DNA of 6,551 bases, taken from contig MTLR01000197.1 in assembly GCA_002010925.1 (NCBI GenBank), forward strand, positions 1-6,551. Reading direction: 5' to 3'. Both the position numbers and the translations under genes were made by a program. The notes beneath the pieces are model-generated. The model made no database searches and was not told the origin of the DNA. It saw only the letters and a program-made list of their open reading frames with translations. The stretch's first letter is position 1; each line of letters opens with the position of its first letter. Of the stretch, positions 1-4,578 are shown piece by piece. This stretch comes from Candidatus Bathyarchaeota archaeon JdFR-04 (GTDB lineage Archaea > Thermoproteota > Bathyarchaeia > Bathyarchaeales > UBA233).

Positions 1-389
1 GTGATGGTTTTAAGAACTTCAGGTTCAGGAACTCTCAGTTTTACTTTCTCTTTTTCCTTGCTTAAGTTTATGAACGGCGCATTGTTGCGTCGGCATATTT
101 GTTTCATGCCTGTTTTTTCAAAGGCTTTGTTGGCATTGGTCATGGTAGCGTTGGATTCTACCACGTATATTTCATCGACGAACTCTTTGAACTTATGGAT
201 GATAGCTTCTACAACTAGGGGGTCCGTGGTAACTCCGGTTTCGTAAGTTTTTGTAGAGATAAAGTTAACCTTGATTAGGACACGTTCGATATCTTTCGTT
301 AAATATTTCAGGTTCCCAAGTGAGTCTAATGCCTTGTAAACTGTTTCTAGTGTTCTTTCGCCTTTGATCAAGCTCACAAGGGAAGACAT
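1..389 (-). CDS. DUF362-family protein, N-terminal part (runs off the left edge)
   Basis: An open frame runs without a stop from an ATG at 389 to the window edge, giving 129 residues of a longer protein. Residues 38-63 read as the N-terminal signature of the DUF362 family (PF04015): LIKVNF, then TGVTTDPLVVEAI. These are followed by the VVESN strand (76-80), NKAFEKTGM (87-95), and a stretch ending in a basic, Lys/Glu-rich strand (110-122). DUF362 proteins have no settled function; many carry a ferredoxin-like 4Fe-4S domain further on, and that part is not visible here. A TGA lies five codons upstream in frame, so the start must be at or after 389. The nearest Shine-Dalgarno-like sequence is GGTGA at 402-406, at a long 12-base spacing. 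The gene lies 63 bases after the P1 gene on the same strand and may be co-transcribed. Family assignment is from recognised motifs only; the frame itself is secure. Confidence 0.78.
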   Translation of the reverse strand, partial: MSSLVSLIKGERTLETVYKALDSLGNLKYLTKDIERVLIKVNFISTKTYETGVTTDPLVVEAIIHKFKEFVDEIYVVESNATMTNANKAFEKTGMKQICRRNNAPFINLSKEKEKVKLRVPEPEVLKTI

Positions 390-410
390 TTGTTTACTTT
401 TTCACCATAG

Positions 411-452
411 AAGATAAAATAAAGCAAGAATTAGAGAAAGGACAGAGTTTAC
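411..452 (-). terminator. Pyrimidine-rich tract after rpl12: possible terminator, or TATA-like element for the DUF362 gene
   Basis: Read on the minus strand, the 42 bases after the P1 stop codon are mostly T and C and end with TTTATTTTAT (423-414). Archaeal RNA polymerase can terminate at T-rich tracts without a hairpin, so partial termination of the ribosomal protein operon here is possible. The same TTTATTTTAT could instead be a TATA-like box for the downstream gene, but transcription would then start within a few bases of its ATG, which conflicts with the GGTGA motif at 402-406. No hairpin was seen. The sequence does not decide between the two. Confidence 0.3.
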
Positions 453-770
453 TTATCCGAAGAGTGCTCCGAGACCCTCTAGGGCTTCTTCCTCTTTAAC
501 TTTTTCCTCTTCTTCCTTTTTCTTCTTTTCTTCTTCACTCGGCTTCGCTTCAGCTTCAGGGGTAACTGCCGTTGCCACTGGAGCGGCCATAACTGCTGGC
601 GTGGATTTGATGGCTTCCTCTATGTCAACTTCAGCTAAGGAGGCAACCAATGCTTTTACTCGAACCTGATCAACGTTTACACCAGCCGCTGTTAAGACTT
701 GAGTTAAGTTTTCCTCGTTTATTTCCTTACCAGCCTTGTGAAGCAGCATCGCAGCATATATATACTCCAT
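453..770 (-). CDS. rpl12: Ribosomal protein P1 (archaeal L12, acidic stalk protein)
   Basis: This is the 105-residue archaeal P1 stalk protein. It binds as dimers to P0 on the large subunit and recruits translation GTPases (aEF1A, aEF2, aIF5B). The N-terminal helical dimerisation domain spans about residues 1-58, beginning [17 protein letters not shown]. An Ala/Pro/Val-rich hinge follows (about 59-77), then a strongly charged Glu/Lys segment (78-96), and the conserved C-terminal factor-binding tail EGLGALFG (98-105). Length and domain order are normal for archaeal P1. It is the last gene of the L11-L1-P0-P1 string and starts 36 bases after the P0 stop. A near-perfect GAGGTGA ribosome binding site sits 7 bases before the ATG, the strongest in the window, which suits a protein needed in several copies per ribosome. 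Confidence 0.97.
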   Translation of the reverse strand: MEYIYAAMLLHKAGKEINEENLTQVLTAAGVNVDQVRVKALVASLAEVDIEEAIKSTPAVMAAPVATAVTPEAEAKPSEEEKKKKEEEEKVKEEEALEGLGALFG

Positions 771-777
771 TCGACTT

Positions 778-784
778 TCACCTC
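778..784 (-). promoter_or_regulatory. Strong ribosome binding site of rpl12
   Basis: On the minus strand the sequence is GAGGTGA, a seven-base match to the archaeal Shine-Dalgarno consensus, 7 bases before the ATG at 770. It is the best match in the operon. Because P1 is present in several copies per ribosome while the other proteins are single-copy, strong initiation here is the simplest way for one transcript to give the needed excess. Confidence 0.85.
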
Positions 785-806
785 ACTCAGTTATTTTATT
801 AATCTT

Positions 807-1685
807 TTAATCTGGAGGGGCTTTCTTCTCATTTATCATATTAACTCTACTACTTAAACTTAACATATCCACATGGGCCTTGCGGAGTAGATCCCTTATT
901 GTTTCTAGCGTAGATATCGCGGCGTTTAGACTTAGGTTGTAGGCTTTTTGATGGGCGTTTTGTAGCAGTAGCTGAATGTTTTCGGCTGCAGGATATGCTA
1001 TGTTAATGGAAAGCACGAAAGCATCTTTGTGGGCTGTTTCTATATCATGTTGAAGGGTATCTAAGTCTATGCTTAGATGTTCTTCAGTTATTATTAATCC
1101 GTCGTCGTAAACCACCTTCATGCTTAATCCAGCTTCAACAGGTTTTATTCCCAGTTTGGACAGGACGCTTGCAAGTCTTTGAGATATTATCTCGCCTTTT
1201 TTCGCTACAAGGGTATCCCGATTTATCCATACGCTTCCAGCTTCAATTCGGGTTGGCAACCCAACAGCGTTTAACTGACTAATTATTGGACCTGGCGGTA
1301 ATCCAGTATTGCCTGCCGGAACTATAACGTCGAAGGCTGCTACGTCTCCGGCTTTAGCAGTTGTTTTCACTTTACTTTTATCAAGTAATAGGGATAATTT
1401 GAACGGATTTAGATTAGTGAAGAGATAGATGTTGGAGCCGGTTAAGTGCTCGATGAGCCTTTCAAGCCCGGGCCTTTCTTTACATTCTGTTATTGCTCTT
1501 TTCATAAGTGTGTTCTTAATAACACGCATGTAAACGCTATTCCGGAGTTTCTTCTTCAACTCTTGCAGTTGCATTCCTCGAACTTTCTGTAAACTGGCAA
1601 CCCCTATAGCTTTATACTGCTTAATTAACTGCTTTACTTCTTCAACCTCTCGGATTTTTTGTTCCAAGACTTGTTGAGAGGGCAT
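807..1685 (-). CDS. rpl10: Ribosomal protein P0 (uL10, stalk base) without an acidic C-terminal tail
   Basis: P0/uL10 anchors the stalk to 23S rRNA beside L11 and carries P1 dimers. From the ATG at 1685 it has 292 residues. The N-terminal rRNA-binding domain covers about residues 1-105, with the archaeal/eukaryotic insertion domain after it, including GNTGLPPGP (125-133). A C-terminal helical spine starts at about 218. The spine contains a tandem 26-residue repeat with units at about 218-243 and 244-269 and a shorter third unit from 270; these correspond to the P1-dimer-binding helices of archaeal P0. Many archaeal P0 proteins continue into an acidic linker and a GLGALFG-like tail; this one stops at NEKKAPPD, and no such tail is encoded in any frame before rpl12. 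The frame can be extended to a GTG at 1694, but that codon lies inside the AGGTGA ribosome binding site, so the ATG is preferred. rpl1 ends 11 bases upstream. Confidence 0.95.
   Translation of the reverse strand: MPSQQVLEQKIREVEEVKQLIKQYKAIGVASLQKVRGMQLQELKKKLRNSVYMRVIKNTLMKRAITECKERPGLERLIEHLTGSNIYLFTNLNPFKLSLLLDKSKVKTTAKAGDVAAFDVIVPAGNTGLPPGPIISQLNAVGLPTRIEAGSVWINRDTLVAKKGEIISQRLASVLSKLGIKPVEAGLSMKVVYDDGLIITEEHLSIDLDTLQHDIETAHKDAFVLSINIAYPAAENIQLLLQNAHQKAYNLSLNAAISTLETIRDLLRKAHVDMLSLSSRVNMINEKKAPPD
810..1034 (-). repeat. Three-unit, 26-residue tandem repeat in the P0 spine
   Basis: At protein level, three consecutive units begin AHKDAFVLSINIAYP (1034-957), AHQKAYNLSLNAAIS (956-879) and AHVDMLSLSSRV (from 878). 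The first two are each exactly 26 residues and align without gaps through the second helix (ENIQLLLQN against ETIRDLLRK). The third covers only the first helix before the protein ends. The periodicity matches the successive P1-dimer-binding helices known in archaeal P0, so three dimers could be held. The repeat is clear in protein but diverged in DNA, so it is old. Confidence 0.85.
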
Positions 1686-1690
1686 CTTTT

Positions 1691-1696
1691 TCACCT
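1691..1696 (-). promoter_or_regulatory. Ribosome binding site that decides the P0 start
   Basis: AGGTGA on the minus strand lies 5 bases before the ATG at 1685 and directly after the TAA of rpl1. The alternative in-frame GTG at 1694 is part of this motif, so it cannot also be its target. The site therefore favours the ATG. Confidence 0.8.
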
Positions 1697-2350
1697 TTAC
1701 ACTTTAACTTCAGACGGCTTGCCCATAGCTGTTTTTATGTATATGGACTGAATGTTCTTGATTCCACGTTTAAGCTTCGACTCGATTGTTCGGAGAACTG
1801 TTTGGATATTTTCAAGAATTTCCTCATCCTTCATTTTTTCGGTTCCAACACGACATTGAAGCACAGGTTGACCTCGAAGCCGAATTATGATCGTCCTGCG
1901 GTATTTCTTTATTAGCTCTTCCACTCGGGCTGTCGGTGGAAGGGGAACGGGCATTTTCCCTCGTGGCCCAAGGAATTTTCCAAGAATCCTTCCAACCAGG
2001 GGCATTGAAGGAGCCTCAACGAGGAAGAAATTGTATTTCTGAGCTAATTCTCTTTGTCTTTTTTTGTCTTGAGCAATTGCTTCTAGTTCTGCTCTATCCA
2101 TTACTAGGTCTGCACCGGCTTTTTTCGCTCGTAGGGCGAGTTCGCCGGAGGCTATAACGCAGATTTTGTTTTGTTTCTCTTCGGGCATATAAGGTAGCTC
2201 TATTGCTTCTTGGATTCTTCCTTCTGGTTTTTTAACGTCTATGTCGCGTAAGTTAATTATCAGCTCTACTGATTGGTTAAACTTTCTTTCTCCAGCTTTT
2301 TCTTTTGCTTCTTTTATTGCGTTGAGCAGTGTTTGCGGATTGATGGACAT
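1697..2350 (-). CDS. rpl1: Ribosomal protein L1 (uL1)
   Basis: L1 forms the mobile L1 stalk that helps release deacylated tRNA. In several archaea and bacteria it also represses its own operon by binding an mRNA copy of its rRNA site. From the ATG at 2350 the protein has 217 residues, the usual archaeal size. RKFNQSVEL near the N-terminus (22-30) is the family's first conserved strand. The two-domain architecture is visible, with the LGPRGKMP motif at 128-135 in the second half and a basic C-terminal segment ending KTAMGKPSEVKV. The frame stays open for another 33 codons upstream, to an ATG at 2449, but that extension overlaps the end of rpl11, has no L1 similarity, and would skip the GGGGCGAT ribosome-binding-like sequence 5 bases before the ATG at 2350. 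The internal start is therefore preferred. rpl10 follows after 11 bases. Confidence 0.96.
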   Translation of the reverse strand: MSINPQTLLNAIKEAKEKAGERKFNQSVELIINLRDIDVKKPEGRIQEAIELPYMPEEKQNKICVIASGELALRAKKAGADLVMDRAELEAIAQDKKRQRELAQKYNFFLVEAPSMPLVGRILGKFLGPRGKMPVPLPPTARVEELIKKYRRTIIIRLRGQPVLQCRVGTEKMKDEEILENIQTVLRTIESKLKRGIKNIQSIYIKTAMGKPSEVKV

Positions 2351-2355
2351 TGAGG

Positions 2356-2363
2356 ATCGCCCC
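2356..2363 (-). promoter_or_regulatory. Ribosome binding site of rpl1 (imperfect)
   Basis: GGGGCGAT on the minus strand matches GAGGTGAT at six of eight positions and lies 5 bases before the ATG at 2350. It supports this start over the longer frame. Its GGG is also one arm of a possible inverted repeat that could mask it in long transcripts. Confidence 0.6.
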
Positions 2364-2390
2364 TTTTTGCCATTGAGGTATGTAATTCGG

Positions 2391-2398
2391 TTATAAAA
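2391..2398 (-). promoter_or_regulatory. Candidate internal promoter (TATA-like box) for rpl1-rpl10-rpl12
   Basis: TTTTATAA on the minus strand is a good archaeal TATA-like box within the 58-base gap between rpl11 and rpl1. A start about 25 bases downstream would fall near 2370, leaving a leader of about 20 bases that still contains the GGGG ribosome binding site. The upstream BRE position is not purine-rich, which weakens the case. A precedent is known from halophilic archaea, where L11 and L1-L10-L12 are transcribed separately. Confidence 0.4.
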
Positions 2399-2408
2399 GG
2401 GTTCAGTT

Positions 2409-2900
2409 TCAATTTTCTTCTTGGAACAGCTGGTTGTATTTTCCTTCATCTATCTCCTTTTGAACTTCCCTTGGATCTTTGCCTTCTACTGTGACGCCCA
2501 TGCTTACGCAGCTTCCGAGGATTTCCTTGACGGCTGCCTTCAAAGTTTTAGCTAGAAGCTCTGGGCGTTTAAGCTTTGCAATACGTAAAACCTGTTCCAT
2601 AGTTAAGTTTCCAACTTTCTCCGTGCTGGGGGTTCCTGAGCCTTTCTGAATCTTCAGTTCGCTTACGATCAGGGCGGAAGTCGTTGGTGTGCCAACGGTT
2701 ACTTCGAACTCCTTAGTTTCAGGGTCAACAGTAACCTTAACCGGGACCTTCATGCCTGAAAAATCCTTGGTTAACTCGTTGATTTTATTCACTATTGCCA
2801 AAACATTTACCCCTAGAGGGCCCAATGCTGGCCCTAAGGGTGGCCCAGCTGTTGCTTGTCCTCCACTTATGAGTACTTCCACCACTTTTTTCTCAACCAT
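2409..2900 (-). CDS. rpl11: Ribosomal protein L11 (uL11)
   Basis: L11 binds the GTPase-associated centre of 23S rRNA together with P0 and takes part in factor binding. The 163-residue protein is of usual archaeal length. The N-terminal domain carries the signature [19 protein letters not shown] (12-30), including the proline-rich hinge against the rRNA. The C-terminal RNA-binding domain begins at about residue 70 and includes [15 protein letters not shown] (86-100) and the helix containing [11 protein letters not shown] (101-111). The C-terminal extension [16 protein letters not shown] is typical of archaea. The start at 2900 follows GGAGT at 2909-2913 by about 9 bases; this site overlaps the last codons of spt5, so the two genes look translationally linked. 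Confidence is very high. Confidence 0.98.
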   Translation of the reverse strand: MVEKKVVEVLISGGQATAGPPLGPALGPLGVNVLAIVNKINELTKDFSGMKVPVKVTVDPETKEFEVTVGTPTTSALIVSELKIQKGSGTPSTEKVGNLTMEQVLRIAKLKRPELLAKTLKAAVKEILGSCVSMGVTVEGKDPREVQKEIDEGKYNQLFQEEN

Positions 2901-2906
2901 GCTATA

Positions 2907-3377
2907 TTACTCCTTTTTCGCTTTTTCTAAAAGTTTCACGTAATCTGCGTGAACTGTTATGGGAAGCGTAAAAGTGGCTTCCAAAAGCTCTAGGGTTACC
3001 TCTTCCTTTGTTTTATCAACTCGAGTTATTTTAGCTCGCATTCCTTTGAAAGGACCACCTATTACTTCCACTATATCCTCTTCGTCCAGTTCTTCTATTA
3101 CAGGTTTGACTACTATGTATCTTTCAACTTCGGAGAAGTTCACTATGCCTGGGACTCGAGATTTAACATGTCTTATTCCTGCTATGGATTCCTCTACGAA
3201 GTGGGGGCTCTGTGCCTCGACAAAAACATAACCCTTTAGGGTTTCGGGGACAAGAATTGCTATTAAGGGTATGTTTTTCATTTGTGCTTTTGCAGCTATC
3301 AAATCTGCTACATTTTTCTCTTGCCCTGCAGTTGTTCTCACAGCGAAAATCATGGAAGAAATTTTTCCACTTTCCAT
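2907..3377 (-). CDS. spt5: Transcription elongation factor Spt5 (NusG family)
   Basis: Spt5/NusG binds the RNA polymerase clamp, normally with the zinc protein Spt4, and increases processivity; through its KOW domain it can contact the ribosome. The protein has 156 residues. The NGN domain spans about residues 9-95, beginning MIFAVRTTAGQEKNVA and including LKGYVFVEA (47-55). The KOW domain spans about 100-150, with the core DIVEVIGGPFKGMRAKI and DKTKEEVTLEL. It is the compact two-domain archaeal form. The start is uncertain: the ATG at 3377 lies 13 bases after secE with only a weak TTGGG upstream, while an internal ATG at 3353 would begin exactly at MIFAVRTT, as in several archaeal homologues, but has no visible ribosome binding site. 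The longer form is listed. It lies between secE and rpl11, the usual archaeal order. Confidence 0.96.
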   Translation of the reverse strand: MESGKISSMIFAVRTTAGQEKNVADLIAAKAQMKNIPLIAILVPETLKGYVFVEAQSPHFVEESIAGIRHVKSRVPGIVNFSEVERYIVVKPVIEELDEEDIVEVIGGPFKGMRAKITRVDKTKEEVTLELLEATFTLPITVHADYVKLLEKAKKE

Positions 3378-3390
3378 TCTGTTAGCCCAA

Positions 3391-3585
3391 CTACGCTGAT
3401 GTTCCGGATAGAGGACCTTGGATAAGAGAGGAAATTAATTGAATTATATATCCTATTGTTCCCACCACGATTATTCCAAGGAAACATATTTTTATTGAAA
3501 GCCATAGCTCACCTTTGCTTGGCTTAGTGGCAATTTTAAGCATCCTCACGCATTGTGATAGAAAGCTTCTTAAACGTTCAGCCAT
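3391..3585 (-). CDS. secE: Protein translocase subunit SecE (Sec61 gamma)
   Basis: SecE clamps the two halves of SecY in the membrane translocon. The 64-residue protein has an amphipathic N-terminal helix (about 2-20, MAERLRSFLSQCVRMLKIA), the family motif KPSKGELW (21-28), in which Lys-Pro and Glu are typical, and one transmembrane helix at about residues 30-55, rich in Ile, Leu, Val and Gly. Single-span SecE of this length is usual for archaea. Position directly upstream of spt5 is also typical. The start at ATG 3585 lies 35 bases after the dtdA stop; the sequence before it (GGGAAGAGATAAA) is purine-rich with a weak Shine-Dalgarno resemblance. The assignment rests on size, topology, motif and context together, because the family is poorly conserved. 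Confidence 0.92.
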   Translation of the reverse strand: MAERLRSFLSQCVRMLKIATKPSKGELWLSIKICFLGIIVVGTIGYIIQLISSLIQGPLSGTSA

Positions 3586-3620
3586 TTTATCTCTTCCCTT
3601 TTCAAAACCGCTTCTAATAT

Positions 3621-4448
3621 TTAGACTTTTTCCATTTTTAGGTTTAACTTTTTCAGGATCTCAATCATTCGAGATTTATGCTCGCCTTTTATTCCCTTCC
3701 AGTCCAGTACCGCCAATTCCACTTTTTCGACTACGCGCTCTAAACATTGCTTTACCATGATTTCGTCTACCTCCGAAATAGCATATTTTGGGATTATATG
3801 GGCAAAGGCTATATCGGTTGTAAGTGCCATCTTGGTAAATTTACGGTTATAATGAGGCCCCCCTATCCCTAGGGTTGTTGGATAAACTGTGGAATCTTTT
3901 AGGGCTTCAATAACTGATTGAGCCACGATTCTTGAGGCATCCGTATCTTTCCATTGTGTTAGGGTGCTTCCCAGTTCGGCGAACATAGCCGGAATGTCTA
4001 AGGATGGTCCGTGATGAGTACACTCATAGGAAACATCGTATTTTAAACCTTGCTCTTTAACTTGTTCAGACATGACCATTAACGTTTTTTTCATTTTGCT
4101 TGCTGGCGATATGGATATTTTTCTTGGGATTCCACCCATTTTGGCTTGGCTGGTTAAATTTCCCGGTGTGTGAACGGAAAGGGTTGGCGTTCCGGTCTGG
4201 CTTGCATGTCTAGATAGAAATATTATAAGTTCAGGTTGAGGAGATTGAAAGTTGCTGGCGATGTTTTGGGTTTTAGTTATTTCCTTGCTAGTAAAGGTTA
4301 GGAACACTTGCTTTTTTTCTATTTTTTGTTCATAAACTGGGTATCCCTCAAATTGCCATAATGCCTTCTTAAAGCGGTAAAGCTCGATGATTTGCTGGGC
4401 TATATTCACTCCAGCTGTGTCCTTGTTTGAAGCTAAGAGTAGTATCAT
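3621..4448 (-). CDS. dtdA: D-aminoacyl-tRNA deacylase (archaeal/plant type)
   Basis: DtdA hydrolyses D-aminoacyl-tRNAs such as D-Tyr-tRNA, recycling the tRNA and keeping D-residues out of proteins. This is the archaeal and plant (GEK1-like) family, unrelated in sequence to bacterial Dtd. From the ATG at 4448 it has 275 residues, normal for the family. Recognisable blocks are LLASNKDTAGVNIA (4-17), IFLSRHAS (76-83), HTPGN (93-97), GGIPRKISISP (105-115), SYECTHHGPSLDIPAMFAELGS (140-161) and LGIGGPHYNRKF (193-204), followed by AHIIPKYA (216-223). The His-rich ECTHHGP and GGPHY blocks are the likely metal/catalytic region. The frame extends upstream to an ATG at 4490, but AAGAAGGA (4456-4463) lies exactly 7 bases before 4448, and the protein then begins at the conserved strand. 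It is the first gene of the secE-spt5-ribosomal run and faces away from the carbamoyltransferase gene. Confidence 0.96.
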   Translation of the reverse strand: MILLLASNKDTAGVNIAQQIIELYRFKKALWQFEGYPVYEQKIEKKQVFLTFTSKEITKTQNIASNFQSPQPELIIFLSRHASQTGTPTLSVHTPGNLTSQAKMGGIPRKISISPASKMKKTLMVMSEQVKEQGLKYDVSYECTHHGPSLDIPAMFAELGSTLTQWKDTDASRIVAQSVIEALKDSTVYPTTLGIGGPHYNRKFTKMALTTDIAFAHIIPKYAISEVDEIMVKQCLERVVEKVELAVLDWKGIKGEHKSRMIEILKKLNLKMEKV

Positions 4449-4455
4449 AGCATGG

Positions 4456-4463
4456 TCCTTCTT
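4456..4463 (-). promoter_or_regulatory. Ribosome binding site that decides the dtdA start
   Basis: AAGAAGGA on the minus strand is 7 bases before the ATG at 4448. The longer frame starting at 4490 would place this site within the coding sequence and add a 14-residue N-terminus without family similarity. Confidence 0.75.
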
Positions 4464-4488
4464 CAGCACTTTAGTTAAATAGAACAAC

Positions 4489-4500
4489 ACGGTTAACTGT
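4489..4500. repeat. Short palindrome in the divergent dtdA/carbamoyltransferase promoter region
   Basis: ACGGTTAACTGT is a 12-base dyad centred on GTTAAC with a single mismatched pair. It lies between the dtdA start and the TATA-like box at 4525-4532. Its place suggests an operator, but such a short dyad can arise by chance in AT-rich DNA. Confidence 0.3.
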
Positions 4501-4517
4501 TTTCCCTATTCGAGAGA

Positions 4518-4532
4518 AGAAAAACTTATAAC
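4518..4532 (+). promoter_or_regulatory. Candidate promoter (BRE and TATA-like box) of the carbamoyltransferase gene
   Basis: AGAAAAA (4518-4524, purine-rich, BRE-like) followed by CTTATAAC (4525-4532) gives a plausible archaeal promoter. Transcription would begin near 4555, leaving a leader of about 24 bases that contains GGGG (4565-4568) before the GTG start. The TATA core is nearly symmetrical (CTTATAAC against GTTATAAG), so it might also serve dtdA on the other strand, with a leader of about 55 bases. No better TATA box for dtdA was found at a suitable distance. Confidence 0.5.
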
Positions 4533-4533
4533 T

Positions 4534-4558
4534 TTTCGAGAAAGCTTCAAACTCGAAA
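4534..4558. repeat. Inverted repeat TTTCGAG/CTCGAAA at the predicted transcription start
   Basis: Two perfect 7-base arms, 4534-4540 and 4552-4558, are separated by 11 bases that contain AAGCTT. It begins just 2 bases after the TATA-like box and spans the predicted start of the carbamoyltransferase transcript. A further TTCGAG lies at 4509-4514, on the other side of the TATA box. The arrangement looks like a repressor operator; an RNA hairpin is less likely because most of the upstream arm would not be transcribed. Confidence 0.45.
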
Positions 4559-4578
4559 CGTAATGGGGCGTCTATGTC

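Noticed and set aside
1..246. Plus-strand frame of 81 codons at the left edge
   Set aside because: It is antisense to the DUF362 frame, which has recognisable motifs; the plus-strand product is a low-complexity Ser/Thr/Leu sequence without family features.
771..806. AT-rich TTAATAAAATAA as a separate promoter for rpl12
   Set aside because: It is too near the ATG for a transcript that still includes the strong GAGGTGA site; translation-level control explains the P1 excess more simply.
2351..2449. Thirty-three-residue N-terminal extension of L1
   Set aside because: It overlaps the end of rpl11, has no resemblance to L1, and the ATG at 2350 has its own ribosome binding site and gives the standard archaeal length.
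3515..3760. Plus-strand frame of 81 codons opposite secE and dtdA
   Set aside because: It lies wholly antisense to two confidently identified genes and their gap, without a ribosome binding site or recognisable motifs.
4449..4490. Fourteen-residue N-terminal extension of DtdA
   Set aside because: AAGAAGGA lies at ideal spacing before the ATG at 4448, and the family's conserved N-terminal strand begins there.
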